From Membranipora membranacea (lineage: Eukaryota > Bryozoa > Gymnolaemata > Cheilostomatida > Membraniporidae): a stretch of DNA of 64,000 nucleotides. This document shows positions 10,888 through 23,929 of this stretch, piece after piece (positions within the stretch are counted from its first letter, which is position 1; each line of letters begins with the position of its first letter). The translations under genes were made by a program, and so were the position numbers. The notes beneath the pieces are model-generated. The model had not been told where the DNA came from. It did not search any database and saw only the letters and a program-made list of their open reading frames with translations. The stretch covers positions 18,853,001 through 18,917,000 of the forward strand of contig OU612067.1 in assembly GCA_914767715.1 (NCBI GenBank). The letters run 5' to 3'.

Positions 10888-12969
10888 TAGTAATGCAGCC
10901 AGATAATAGTGTCCCCCTTGTAATATCACCTACAATATAAATCCATAAATAGTGTCAATTGCTATTATTGTATAATATTGAACACCTATACATGGAACAC
11001 AACCAACTGTATGTGTTTGTGCTGCTATGATCTCTAATTCTTTTACACATATTATTATTTATTTATTATTATGTGCTGTACCTAACGTTTTTTTCTATAT
11101 CACTAAGTACAGTAAAGTGGAGCTTTTCGAAAAGCTTATTAACCCATGGTATCATTCAACTCTTAAAATCTAATTTGTTAGTGTCTATATCTATAAAACA
11201 GGAAACTCAAGTTATAGCATCCATCATTTAGGTTAATTAATTACCTGCTTTGCAGACACATTGCTCACATAACAAATCCGAAATTTTTAGCATATTCTCA
11301 TTCCCCCCCCCCCCCCCCCCCCCCCCGAATGGTGCACTGATTAGCAAATAAAGTGAATATTATTGTTTGGAAAACATAATTATTGCGAAAATACTTGACC
11401 TACATAAACAGTTCAATATATAGGTTGAAAAATCATAATTTGAGGTTGTTGACCTGAGTGCGGTAATAAGACATGAAGATCAGAGATGAAGTCTAATTAG
11501 TCCCGAGGCGTCAGGCCACGCACTATTTCCTGCAGAACTCGGTCAATAAATTCAGTCAATAAATTCGTGGTCAGATTAATTAATTTGTGGTTTTTCGTGT
11601 TATGATATTTAGTACTGTATAATGTCTATTAGGACAAGATTCATTGTGTGAGCAAAGCAGTATGTCACCTCTTTAAGATATGGTCTTGGGGTCTGCTCTG
11701 CTAAGCCATATGCAGAGTAAAAGAAGGATCCTTTTGAAAAGTAAGGCTGATTTCACACCACACATAAGATAGAACCTTTGTTTGAAGACAATGTGAAAAA
11801 AGTCAAGCAATCTATTGAGTATTGTTTGGGAGAGCAGTGTTTGAGTGTAGCTAACTGTCATAATAATATGATCTATGTCCACTATTCCTGGTCTCTAAAA
11901 CTCATGATATCGTGATTATTGTGATATTGAAAGTTAGTGGAAGTCGAAACAATCACCACAAAACAAACCTTTTAGCGCCTGAACTACTCTTCTTAGGATC
12001 ATCATGGGTTATATAATATTATTGGAGAGTTGTCCCATATTTGTCTGTTGTAGAACGTCTCCGTATATCCTCTTTTCCCCCCTCCTAGAGAAGGTTATGC
12101 CCTAGATTTGGCGCATAAGGTTACAAATAAGACTACAGACCTAGCTCCACAGCGTAATAGACAATGTTAGCGTGATAGAACAAGTACACAAATATGCTTC
12201 TCTCCTAATGTGTTATACTGAAACATGACTGTCAGAAGAAGAACTCCAAAGACTTCAATGAGTGTAGATAGGGTCAGAATAGCTGGAGGGGTGAAATAGA
12301 TTTACACCAAAACATTACAAAAAATTACTGTGTTTCTCAGTCATCTTCAGGGATGTGGAGATTGCCGCCAAACTCAATTTGTTGAGAATGTCCCTTGACT
12401 CCTCGTAGATCAATGTACGGTGTCACAATTTCGCAATTTCGCAATCTTAGCGGTACAGTATATTTAAAATCCATATGCCCACACCTCTTGCAACCCAGCA
12501 AGCATCTTATATCAAAGACTGAAGTATTATAGTAGACCGGTTTTGTCCAGTTCAATCACTTAGTAATAGATTATCCCTCAGGATAAACAATCCACACACT
12601 TCCTCCATCAATCTCAGCCAAGGATATTATCTGAAATGTAGGAATATTAATGGTTACCATCTGCAGTTAATCTCATACACAATATAAAAATTGGAGAGAA
12701 AAAAACTTCTTCAAACAAAGAACATGATGAAAATTGATTGTGGTTGTGGTTGTTAGTCTGTTTGATCTAATCTGAATTTTGTACCTGTATCTTTTTTTTA
12801 TGTTATGGCTTAGTAGTGGATGGAGGTTTTCTCATGCTTTTAACTGAGGTATGGCCGATTCATAGCCATTTAGCCAAACAAGGACTTACCTCGCTTTTAG
12901 CAATCACCCAGCAAGCACTTGTGTGGCAATGCCAAGCCATTTTTGTTTGTTGGTTGTCCCTACTTTTGC

Positions 12970-13196
12970 TGTTTAGTAAGAAACAGAAGATTGGGCTGCC
13001 CCTAAAGATGGACGCAAGGTGCCCTAAAACCTCATACTGAGAATGTGATAAATCTATAGAAACTAGAATGCATCCTAGATGTGAGGTCATAGAAGACCTC
13101 CTGAACGTGGGTGTGCAGCGAGCTGTCAAAACTGAACTGGCACTAATCGGCCATTGGCAGTGACACTTTGATCTTAGCCGATAGGCTGAGAAGCGA
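12970..13196 (-). mobile_element. U2 snRNA-headed SINE with 15-base target-site duplication
   Basis: On the minus strand the element begins at 13196 or 13197 with (A)TCGCTTCTCAGCCTATCGGC followed by TAAGATCAAAGTGT. This is the start of U2 spliceosomal RNA through stem I and the branch-site-pairing side, with a few changes. The 4-bp stem is kept because AGCC still pairs with GGCT. After about 35 bases the U2 match stops and an unrelated body of about 190 bases follows, ending near TTTCTTACTAAACA without a poly-A tail. The direct repeat TGTCCCTACTTTTGC flanks it at 12955-12969 and 13197-13211. Tandem copy B shows no such element at the matching place. A second copy lies near 41.7 kb. Confidence 0.8.
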
Positions 13197-13427
13197 TGTC
13201 CCTACTTTTGCATGAGGAGCATCCATATTTACCGTCCCTTTTTTATCATATAGAAGGGAACAAGACAATAGTTTATTTCATTTAAATTGATAACCACGAG
13301 AATAAAAGCCATTAATCAGTATTACATTAGTCACATTAGTGTAGATTAATTGAGAAACGTTAGGTCATGTAAGATAACATAGCAGGGGTCACAAGGTGCT
13401 GGGGGCTGGAACAATCAACCTTTGAAA

Positions 13428-13523
13428 GTACCACCGGTAGGACTCGAACCCACGACTTCTGTGGCACCAGTCTCCTGGCAGTGGTTAGCAAGTGCACTAA
13501 CCGATTGCACCATCATACCATCC
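13428..13523 (-). repeat. tRNA-derived sequence (SINE head or tRNA pseudogene)
   Basis: On the minus strand it has TGGTGCAATCGGTTAGTGC (A box) and GTGGGTTCGAGTCCTAC (T arm with B box). The spacer between them is too long and does not form a standard anticodon arm. The 5' acceptor strand does not pair well with the 3' end. A tRNA-derived retroposon is more likely than a functional gene. Confidence 0.55.
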
Positions 13524-15012
13524 CGTCTGACACCATGCTCCAATTTACCGACACCGTGAAATTTTGCACCCCGTTATGTGGGATATATATCGTCATTATC
13601 GTTACATTTGTACTTTTAGTCACTATAAATTTCCCAACATGTCCTTTTTACTTCTTTTTTTAATTATAACCAACGGTAATCGAGGAGAGAGGTCCTTGTT
13701 TAGCAAAATCATAGCTCTGTTCAACAAGTTCCATTTGGTAGGTTTTACAGGGCCATGGTGTGATCTTACAGTAGGGCTGGCGGTGCAACTCTGGTCGCAT
13801 GGTGGGAAACCAGTACAGTTGCCTGGGCTCACATTGATGCTCGTGTCTTGTTTTGTTATTTGTTATCCACCCTAATCACAGACTATCTGGCTGACCCTAC
13901 AAGCTTTTTTTTACTCTTCTTTGAAAATTTAATTTAAGTACTTAGTTTATAAGGTTTCTTTTATAGGAGAATATAAAAAAAAGGGATAATTGATATCAAT
14001 GGTATAATATAACAGGAAAGGGAATGAAAAATGTTTCATGTACCTAATAATGACCTTGGTTTTTGATCTTATTTTTTGTTGGCTGATCTAATGGCTCATT
14101 TTGTTATAGGCCCTATGACATAACCAACTTGTCTGTTGGGGCTTAGTCTAGTAATATGTCACCATGATGTGATAAGTGGTATGGATGCAAGATATACATC
14201 ATATCCTATAGGCGTATCTCAGGCCTATAGAGTGGCCTGAAAATGTTATAGTTAAATATTCCATGTCAGAATCTGCTCATTTGGGACTTCCATTTGCTAT
14301 TTATATCATTAAAATGCTTTTGGAGGCTGGAGATGAACTCCAGCCTACACAGGAGGATCTTCACAACACCCAACCTGGTGATACTTCGCATTCAAATGGT
14401 TCTGCCTCCCCTACCATTTTTCCTAAACTACGGCTGTGTATCTGACATCTGTTGCCTCTTTATCATAGTAAAAAAATATGAAGTTGTCGATTTTGTCGGC
14501 CGTTTTATGCCTGACATCAAACAACTCAAAGCAATAAAAACGGATCAAAAAAGATGAGGAGAAAATAATGCATGTTCCTTTTTTTCCTTGTGTGGCGGTT
14601 TTTTCTGATGCACTGATCTGATTTTTATTTGATGACCAAGCAGCATATTTGATCAGTATATCCACTCTCTGTCTAGTTGTGTGGACTCTGTCTGGAGCAG
14701 AGAAGGATGTGGGAGTATAGGAAGGATCCGGGTTTCAAGATAAAGTTATAGTAAATAATAAGGCCCCTATAAAAAGGGTAAAAAGTAGGTGCTCCTATAT
14801 AAAAAGCTCTAAGCCATATGCAAAACGTAATCTATTATTAGATCATGTTTGGAATGAAGCACTTTTCAAACCTGTTTTTTATTAGATAAACAGAGGATCC
14901 AGTCCTGTTATCAGCGCTCCTCTTATCTTTTGAGTACTAACCCTCAATTTATCTGATTGTCAATAGAACTATAGTGTCGTGAAGTCTTCCTACTTCCTGA
15001 TCATTGTAAACA

Positions 15013-15056
15013 GGGGGGGGGGGAGCAAGGGGGGAGCGTCTATGGGGGGGGGGGCT
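15013..15056 (+). repeat. Run of G tracts (possible G-quadruplex)
   Basis: Several G runs of about 6-12 bases separated by short spacers. This pattern permits four-stranded DNA or RNA folding. The length is likely to vary between individuals or be misassembled. Confidence 0.6.
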
Positions 15057-18000
15057 TAGACTACCATGCAAATGGTTAGTCTTAGTGTTTAGACGACTGC
15101 AATCTCTAGTTAGTGGGGGATCCAATATACATTAGTGTACATACCACTGCCACCGAGGCTGCCAACTCATTGTTTCACTGCAAAAATGACTCAATCCAAG
15201 TGATATGTTTACACATAGAAGTTAAAAACCTGTTACATACCATATTTCTGGTGTTTTATTTTGTAGGCTAAAAAGCCGAGGTCGGACCTTGGGTCTTATT
15301 CTTGAAGGTTAAAATTGTTTTGAAATTTGTGTTTGTGAAAAGTTGTGTGCCTATGTGATAAGGATTAATGCATTACACTAAAACCTTTGATTTGTTGTGT
15401 GAACTATATTATTGTTAAAAGATAATGTTCTTTTGGTATCTTAAAATCGTAATCAATTTTTTGCCAATTTTGCCAGGAATAGACATATTTCTTGTTTGTT
15501 GTGGCTTTTTTACATTTGTGGACTGAAGTTTAATAAAAACATTTATATACCACATCTGAGACTGAGAGGAAAACACACCTACAGCAATGACTATTTATAA
15601 TCTTTGCCTACAGGAAATCTCTGTGGGATGGTATCACACTGTTTTTGAGTAATCTTTTCATTGTACTTCGTTCTAGTTATTCACTGCAAGTGTCAAGCTG
15701 ATGTTGTTTTTCTGCCATGCTATATTCTTGTAAGGTGATGTCTGTCAAGTAATGTGGTTAATCAATGGCACAAAGTCCTCCCATAAATAATGTGCCTGAG
15801 CTGTAGACTGGTTACCAATATTATACTGTGACCGACTCTACAATTAAATTACCTTCCAATCCTCTAGGTAGAAAGTAAAAATAAAGTAAAAACATATGTC
15901 TGAATAGGGTCATTGGCCTTATACCCGTTGTCCTAGTTTGTGACCATGTACCAGTTACAAATAAAGGCGAGGCAACGATATAGCACAGATTAACCGTTAG
16001 ATAAAGCAGCCGCAGTAACAGCAGTAACACTCCTTGCTTTGATGCCTAAAAACTAGTGTGACTGTCTACTACAAAATGTGGGTATAACTAAGCTGTGGAG
16101 CTGAGTATTATGGCCACTTTTTTGTGTCTTGGTTGGTGACCCAAAAACAAAAAAGTGGACGCGAGACAAGGCTAGACAATATGGGTTATGAAAAATCTAA
16201 TCAACCGTACCGCCAGCCCTGACCCTCAAACTTCTTAACCACCTACAGCAAGGATGATTGATTTCCATTTCTATAGGGAAAGCCAGTACTTTAGCAATGT
16301 GATGTTTCAACTAACTTTGTAACTCCATTCAAGGTCAGTTGGCAATTTATATGTTTATTATTATATATTTTATTTGAATTTTATTGGTTATGACAGAGAG
16401 GGACCTTGAAATGCTGTGATATCGATATCAGTTGCAAATTATTGAGAAATATTTCTAAGATATGAAGCTTTTTATATTGGAGAGAGGCGTGGTCTTGTTC
16501 GTTCGCTCGAGATACTGATGACATATTGGTTAAAGTTACCAAAGAGAGCAGGAGTGACGACTGGAGAGGAAGCCATGGTGTAAACAACCTGTCAGTGTCA
16601 TGCTGTGGATTGTGTCATGTAAGGAACACCCAGTGGGTCATGTAGTAGAATGTGCCTACCAGAAGACCACCCAGGGTATCATGGGGTTAAAAAGTAGGAG
16701 GATAGGCCAATGAGCAGCCTCTTAATTGGATAGGCATATCATGCTTGTAATTATATATTTCCTCATGACTTAATAACCTTACCATGGGCTAACCACTCTC
16801 CCTCTTCAGTATTTGTGATGTGATGATGAGGTTAAAAAGGGGGAGGATAGACCGATGAACTTCTTCTTCATTGGATAGGCATAGCAAGATTGAGATCATG
16901 ATTTTAATAGCCATATCACGAGTTGACCACTCCCTCTCTCTTCAGTATTTGTGGCTCGTAGCTCTCTGACCTTAATATTAAAACCTCAGCCAACAGAGAG
17001 GGTCTGCTCTTAAAATATAATATGGCCATTAGTTTGATCTGATTTATCTGACTGCAATATTCAGCGGTTCTAAGGTTTTGTCACATTGGACGGTGATCAA
17101 CACCACAAAGGTCATATTCATACATTTAGTTGGCATGTATGACATGAATGTGCGTTCAAAAAATTTGATAATACGTGCCAAAGAAACTCTCACGGTCATG
17201 ATAATTATCGTCACGTTGCTTTATCACGTCAGTGTGGAATAAATTTTGGAATGGTGTGTAGTTATCAGTTGGCATGGAATATGATTTTAGAATTACTCGA
17301 TCTATCTACCAGTGAAAGGATGCAGTGAGAATGTAAAAAATACAATGAAGTTTTAATGACAGCTTTTTTGATATTTTGATATTGACCTATATATATATTG
17401 AACACCCATACATAGAATACAATGTATTAGGTTCCATGGACTTCATGCTTGGTGCTGCTGTCTTCATGATATTTTTTTTTACATTTATCATTTTATATTT
17501 TCGTTTTTACAACATTAATCACTGTGTACGTGAGATTTTATACTAAAAGGAATTCGACCATACTATTTTTATCACTGGATTCTCATTAATCTAATTTGTA
17601 GCGTCTCTTCATCATAAAACAGGAAACTCAAATGTGCCTGAAAAAGGATTAACACAATAATCCTTCAGTTTCGCCTTTTGGTTCGCTCGGTAGACACCTT
17701 TCATCTCATTTTCATTTGCATTTTTCACAATAACATATCTTTAGTTCTTGACCCCGTTTGTTTTTCTGGTTTCCTCACAAAAGGTCATATATGAAGAGTA
17801 AGTTAGACTGTGTTCTATTATGATAGTCCAGAATCCTGTTGAGATATTGGGGTTTAGCGGGAGTTACGGTACGGAATTTCCTTTCATAACATTTAGCGTC
17901 CACAGAAACACAAACTCCCACATATAAACTCACTCAATTCGGATAACCACTCCGGAATTGAGGCAAAACCATAACTATTGTGAAAATACTTGGCTTATAT

Positions 18001-18499
18001 AAGCACAGTTCAATATATAGGTGCAAAATCATAATTTGAGGTCGTCAACTTTGTTTTACCTGATGGTCAGTCATAAAGTATAACTAGTTCCCAGAAGTGA
18101 CATGCACTGGACCAGCGGAATTCGGTCAATAAATTCGGTCAATAAATTCGGTCAATAACAATGCCAGATTAAGTATTTGGTGGTTTTGCTAGTGAAGATA
18201 TTCAGTATCATACCGTATAACATCTATTTCCACAGGACTCATTGATAGTAAGTAGTCCATATCTCAAATATGGCTTATATACATGTTGTGTATATATATA
18301 TATGACTGTTTTGTGCAATTCTGGAAGCACTCAAAGGGTCATTATATGATGAGTATGAAACTTAGAGCAACAACGAAAATTTATCTACTCCAATTTTTCT
18401 GGAAACTTTCCTGGTTTGGTCGAGCTGCAAATGATGAACTATAGCAATTTAATGGGAAAGAACATAATTAGTTTTCGAGGTCAGTTAGGATTGATGGAT

Positions 18500-18583
18500 C
18501 AGGAGTTTCCATCAGCGATCACCATTGAGGATTGAAATCCGTTTAAGTCTATCACTACACTACCTGCTGAGCTAATCCTGATT
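18500..18583 (-). repeat. tRNA-derived sequence (SINE-like)
   Basis: On the minus strand it reads GGATTAGCTCAGCAGGTAGTG, close to a canonical tRNA A box. About 40 bases later comes GGATTTCAATCC, a B-box-like block. The T arm is imperfect and no clean cloverleaf forms. The corresponding place in copy A (about 11880) lacks it, so it probably inserted after the duplication. Confidence 0.45.
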
Positions 18584-21500
18584 TCTAAACTCGTGATATT
18601 CTCATGTCGTTACTGTTAGAAAGTTGAATTCGAAACAACCACCACACAAGTTATATCATATTATTAGGGAGTTGTCTCATCTTTGCCTGTTGTAGAACAA
18701 CTCAGTACATAGCGTAAGATTATGAAAAAGAACTACAGAACAAGCTCTACTAAAAAGCTAAAATAAAATGGTAACATGATAAGAGAATGACATGATCACA
18801 ACATCCTTCTCTCCTAATGCTTTATACTGAAAACATGGCCTGCAGCACAAAATGATTGTTGTGCTATCTATTCTTAAGAAGACTTGGTCAGACGAGAAAA
18901 GGAATTCAAATTTTATCGACTTGTCAAATTGTAGTTCTCAGTAATCTTCAGATAAATGTAGTTGTGCGCCAACATCAAGGAAGGAAGTAATTTGGTAAGG
19001 GTAGCTTTTGACTCCTCAAGCCTGCAAAAGGTCACAGAGTTCAATGTACTGTAGGTGCAAAACAGCAAGCATCAGTATAATCATTGGCTGAAGTTTTATA
19101 GTAGACTGTTCAATCACCGAGTAACAGATTATCCCTCAGGATATATAATCCTCACACTTCCTCCAACAATATTGGTCAGGAGATTATCTCATTCCAGGAA
19201 CTATTAATTAGTTTGGACTCTATGAATATGCAGCTGGCCAGCTTCGATTTTTTTTCACCCACACAGTAACCTGATGAGGAAATAATATCCCACATAATGG
19301 GGGCGGACGTCTCTGTCTGTCAGTAAGTGGGAGCGCGGTGCTGGGCTAAATTAAGGGTTTCTCACAAACAAATACGAAACAAAATTTTATTTCTAGGCAA
19401 TTATAATTAATTGCTTAAGTTCACACGGCACCCACCTAGTTTAAGTTGCCGAATAAAGTAATAAAAAGAAGGTAGGAATGAAAAAAAAGATGATATATCC
19501 TCAAATAAATCATTAACCCAGCTGTAATACATCTCTAAAAGGTACCGGTGGTAGATTTGGAGCAATTAAAAATATATGTAGCTGCATCACCGTGACCAAA
19601 GAATTTATTAAAAACGAAAAAATATTAAATGTCACCATAATAGTTATTCTGATATATATAAATCAGAGAGAGATGATTAAAAAGTTATAGGAAAAATGAG
19701 TTCGAACATGAAAAAGTAAGAAATGATATTTGATTGGCTGCTGGTCGATCTCTCTCTCGAGATTAGTTTAGACTATAGATATCTATAGATATCTATTGTC
19801 TCTGTTTATAGTATGGTTTAAATATTGTATACGAGACAAATTTGATTTTAATTTATAGGCTCTGTGTTTGGAGATTTTCTCGTATTTTTAGCTTATGTCT
19901 CGTTTATTCATAGCCATTTAGCAGGACGAGCCCTAGCTGGAGTTCACAGACCTGATCCCTGGTGTCAGATGTTTTATCAATTGGCTATACATCAAGTGAA
20001 AGCATACAAGAAAATCGCCAATCACCCAGCCCATTAGCATAAAAAGGCATTTTTTTTCTCTTTATCCTGTTTGATCATATATAATAATTGCTTTGGGTTT
20101 ATTTTATGACCGACAAAAATTGACAATTTCATATTTTTATTATGATAAAGAGGCATCAGAGAGGCGTTGAAGGAAACATTTTACATTTGGTATCATCTAT
20201 ATGCCACTTATCTGTCACTGTAAAGAGGGTGTGATAATTTGTCACAGCTTGATGGAAGCTTATTAGCTTTATTTACTACATCATCGCCTGGTCCAACACG
20301 TGGCAACAAATTACAAGACCATACCCAACAGACATTTGGTTAAGTCGGGAATGAAAGCTAAAACAAAACTGGCCATTTCCTCATACCAACATAATTACTA
20401 GGTTTGAAATCAAAGCCAGTATTAGGTACAAAAAAGCTATACCATTACCTACAGACCATAGATACCTATAGTCTCTCTCTGTCAATATTATGGATAACAG
20501 TTCTGACATCAGTTCTTTTTTCCTTGTGTGGCGATTTAATTCCATGCAGCGGGTGGAGGAGCACCAGTATAATTGATAATAAAGTAACCACTCTCTTTCT
20601 AGCTGCGTGGACTCAGTCTGGGATAAGGATGTGCTAGTATAGGAAGGATCCGGATTTATAGATACAGATAATATGCTCATAGATAATAAGGCCCCGATTA
20701 AAAGGGTAAAAAGTAGGTGCTCCTCATAAGCATATATGATTATGGTGCTCCTATATAAAAGAGCTCTAGGCTACGCACCAAACATAATCTATCATTAGAT
20801 CATGTTTGGAATGAAGCACTTGTCCAACCTGTTTGTTATTAGATAAACAGACTATCCGCCCCTTATACCAGCCTCTTATCAGCGCTCATTTTATCTACGA
20901 CCCTCAGTTGATCTGATTGTTGATAGTATGGTAGTGTTGTACAGCCTTCTTCCTGATTAGTTATGCTCCTTAAAAACTCTGGGGAGGGAGACTGGGGCTG
21001 TTTTACTTCTTGAGAATCTGACCTAGTCTAAGCGAGGCACTTGAATAAATGGTACTCTCCAATGAAGTTTTTATATTTTACCAGGGAAATTAGATCAATG
21101 ATACTATAGTGTGTGAGTCTTACAAGATCTCATTTAGAAATCTAAGCTGGGATTGCACTGTTGTCTGTGTGAGTTTTACCCTTACACCCTGCTCTAAGTG
21201 AGAGATGTGTTTGTATGTACCGTGTTCAGCATAATGGCTGGACAAGCTGAACAATCACAACGATCGACTTAATCCAGCGCACATAAAGGTCAAATAACTG
21301 TCACATACCATTTCACATCTCTGGTGTTTTACTTTGTTTGCCAAAAAGCGCTAGTTGAACCAAGGAGCAACAGCGTTGGTTGAACCTAGGGTCTATTCTT
21401 TGAGATAAACAGTTTTTTTAAATGTCAAATTGCCTTATCAATGATTTATGGAATATACTAAAAACCTCTTGATTAAAAGATAATGTATTTTTTTACCATT

Positions 21501-21901
21501 TTTTGACCATTTCTTTGCCTATTTTGCCAGAAGAAGACTTGTTAATGGGTATTTAAATATTTGTGGTAGCTAATCTGTCTACTTCACCAAGCAATTAATT
21601 CCAAACTCTATTCCCTTTAAATATCAACAGAGAAAAAGAAACATGATTACCAAGGTCAGAAAATAGGGTAAATGGTATTTTTTCAGTAAAAAGGCGTTCT
21701 GTTGAATGTTCATGTGGTCTTATTTTGATTTGCAGTGGTTATATTAACTTCAGTTTGACGTACTAAATAATTAATTACCACTGCGAGAGAAAAACACTGC
21801 CTGTAAGCTAAAAAATATATCTGTGAATGGAATTGCAGCGTTTTTGAGTAATCCATAATAATATGTTAGGTTTGTATGTTTAAGCTGATGAGGCCGTCAG
21901 G

Positions 21902-21922
21902 CGGGGGGGGGGGGGGGGGGGG
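21902..21922 (+). repeat. Poly-G run
   Basis: About 21 uninterrupted G followed by a shorter G run at 21935. Low-complexity sequence inside tandem copy B. Confidence 0.9.
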
Positions 21923-22339
21923 GTAAAAATCTGGGGGGCTGAGGCTAAGCTGATATTGTTTTTCTGCAATGCTACATTCTTGTCAAGGTGATGTCATTAA
22001 ATAACGGTCTCAATATGTGGCTTATCAACGCACCAAGTCCTAACATGGAGTCAGTTAGTTACCAATATAATTCTGTAACCATGGGATTATTGACTCCAGA
22101 AATAAATTAAATTCCTCTGAGATAAATTATGTTTAAAAAAAAGTGTCATTGGCCTTAAACCCATCATCTTAGTATATTTCCAAGTACCAGTTACAAATAA
22201 GGGCAAAGCAAGGATGGCGCAGATTAACAAAAATAGATGACTTCGATGCCTAAAAACCAGCGTTGCCTGCCTGCCAACTTTTCCTCATGCGAATACTTTT
22301 CACCTCTAGGGTATACATGTTGAGTTGTTTGTGTTCTGC

Positions 22340-22440
22340 TCTGCTCTGCTTCTTCGATATGAAGAGTTACCAGGTTCCCAGTACTGTTAGTTCACCTGTA
22401 CTCAAGAGGTGATAACTCTCTTCACATCAAACATCATGAC
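22340..22440 (+). repeat. Partial tRNA-SINE body
   Basis: GATATGAAGAGTTACCAGG, CCTGTACTCAAGAGG and GATAACTCTCTTC match the body of the SINE at 10020-10355 in the opposite orientation. The tRNA head is missing, so the copy is truncated or diverged. Confidence 0.55.
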
Positions 22441-23698
22441 AATGTTGGGAAACTGTTCTATTTTGAAAAGTTGAAGGTAATGATTGATTTACATTTATAT
22501 ATAATAAGATCGCTGGGTTGTCATGTCTAGTCATGAATGTGGAGAGAGTACTGGTATGAGACCTAGCTTGTGTTGACAGGGTATATGAGACTATACTCTC
22601 CAGAGAACAGGTGGTTGAGTTGACCCTCATAGTTCTCATCGACAGCTGGACAATGTTATGATAGCACCTGTCATTGCTGTCACTAGGATGTCATTGACCC
22701 TATAGTGTAAGTGTCAGTTAGTGGTGGCGATTTGGATTGTGTGAGTCTGACATATGTGTGATTTCGTAGAGATTTCTGGAATTTTCGAATGAAGAACTTC
22801 AGAGTCTGTCGCAGAATGTGTGTAGTGTGAAGCCCTTGAGACGAGAGAGGAATCTATCCAGAAGCCTCTCACCTGTAAGTGATCCATTGTGTAATTCAAG
22901 CTTCTACAGGAGTGTATGAATCAAGTATCATCGAAGAATGGATTTTCTCCCATTTGAACAGCCAATAGGGATGTGTGTTCTGATTAACCCCCTCCCCTGT
23001 TCACTACAGTTATGGGCCAAAGAGCAGGTGGTTTTTCTGTACAGTATTTATTTCAGTATCAGCTTATCAAACCAGATAGACATTTCCAAAGTAAAAAAAT
23101 GACCCTCACTTTTGCAAGTTAGCAATGTGACATTCTTCTCAATTATTCCCTCCAAATATTCTATCCTCCGCCTGGGTTCTGGTGGCAGAGGTATTCTAGG
23201 TCTTGAATCGGTTAAACATTTGCATATGCCTTCTTAAGCAGTCATTTCCTGAATTTAGTTAGACCAGGAAAAAAAAGATCTGAATTTTAGCCAAGGAAGA
23301 GAGCTAAGGTTACATTGATCTGAAAAGAAAGACATTTTTGGCGGATTTCAGTTAACAACCAGAGACATCCTGAACATCTTCATAACAAACTTGCAGCTGA
23401 CGTATATGAGCCAGGTCACCGATCCCTGACGTATATGAGCCATCAGGTCACCGATCCCTTCCTTATTCAGGTTTGAAATGTACCAATGCCCCTTAACCTA
23501 ACTTTGCAACCAGACCTACAGGAGAGATGATGGGTTTTGCGAGTCGTCACTTTCACTGTTTCAATTTTAGATTTAATATAAAATGCCCTATCTCAAACGA
23601 ATAAAAATTTAGTAAACCAGCAGTCAAATAAATCGATGGTTATCTCTCCACACAAATATGCTTACAAAATATAGGGACACACAATGTGATATTTCAAC
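22441..23698. other. Intergenic region between SINE fragments
   Basis: No gene is seen. A direct repeat of about 26 bases built on CTGACGTATATGAGCCA and GGTCACCGATCCCT lies at 23398-23459. The remainder shows no structure I can support. Confidence 0.4.
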
Positions 23699-23880
23699 TA
23701 GTAGGAGGCGGCTCAGATGGTTTGATTAGAGCGCCTGCCCTCAAATACGCAGCTGACATTGAGTCCCGCTGCAGTCTAGTAACTGCGGGCACTGTGCCTC
23801 AGGTGTGCTCCAACCTGCCTGCAAGCTGCGAGCAACTTGACACCAATGGCGACAGCGCTTTTAAGGCACCTTTATTTCTC
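23699..23880 (+). repeat. tRNA-headed SINE-like element, GC-rich
   Basis: It opens with AGGCGGCTCAGATGG..TTAGAGCGCCTGCC, a good A-box and D-arm block, and has GAGTCCCGCTGC where a T arm would be. About 110 further bases are clearly more GC-rich than the surroundings. The 82-residue open frame here probably reflects the GC-rich element and not a protein gene. Confidence 0.45.
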
Positions 23881-23929
23881 AGTCTGCAGGTAGAGACAGA
23901 AACTTGCGATTTAAACAATATTTTAGCCA

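Larger units (their letters stand above)
10300..16070. repeat. Large tandem repeat, copy A
   Basis: The order of matching blocks is the same as in copy B (16200-22280). Examples: GGAGAGGAAGCCATG (10455 / 16563), the block after TATTGAACACC (10975 / 17398), GGTCAATAAATTC (11540 / 18125), ATCCCTCAGGATA (12570 / 19130), CATAGCCATTTAGC (12862 / 19910), TAGATCATGTTTGGAATGAAGC (14839 / 20797) and GTTTTTCTGC..TGCTA (15705 / 21958). The unit is about 5.8-6 kb, diverged by substitutions and indels, with no intact gene. Copy A carries a U2-headed SINE, a tRNA-like SINE, a run of C at about 11305-11326 and G-runs at 15013-15055. Confidence 0.75.
16200..22280. repeat. Large tandem repeat, copy B
   Basis: Direct copy of the unit at 10300-16070, starting right after it; see that entry for matching blocks. 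Both copies are preceded by a remnant of the same tRNA-headed SINE, whose AAGGATGATT block lies at 10353 and 16250. Copy B lacks the U2-headed SINE of copy A. It holds its own tRNA-like insertion at 18500-18583 and a run of about 21 G at 21902. No coding exon is supported inside. Confidence 0.75.

Noticed and set aside
10752-10940. Open frame of 62 codons rich in Thr, His and Gln
   Set aside because: It is the translation of a CA-rich minisatellite; no splice sites or conserved sequence.
12970-13196. Functional U2 snRNA gene
   Set aside because: Only the first about 35 bases match U2; the Sm site and 3' stem-loops are missing and the element is flanked by a target-site duplication.
13564-13875. 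103-codon + strand open frame next to a tRNA-like repeat
   Set aside because: Open on several frames at once, no family features, inside a repeated block whose other copy does not keep it open.
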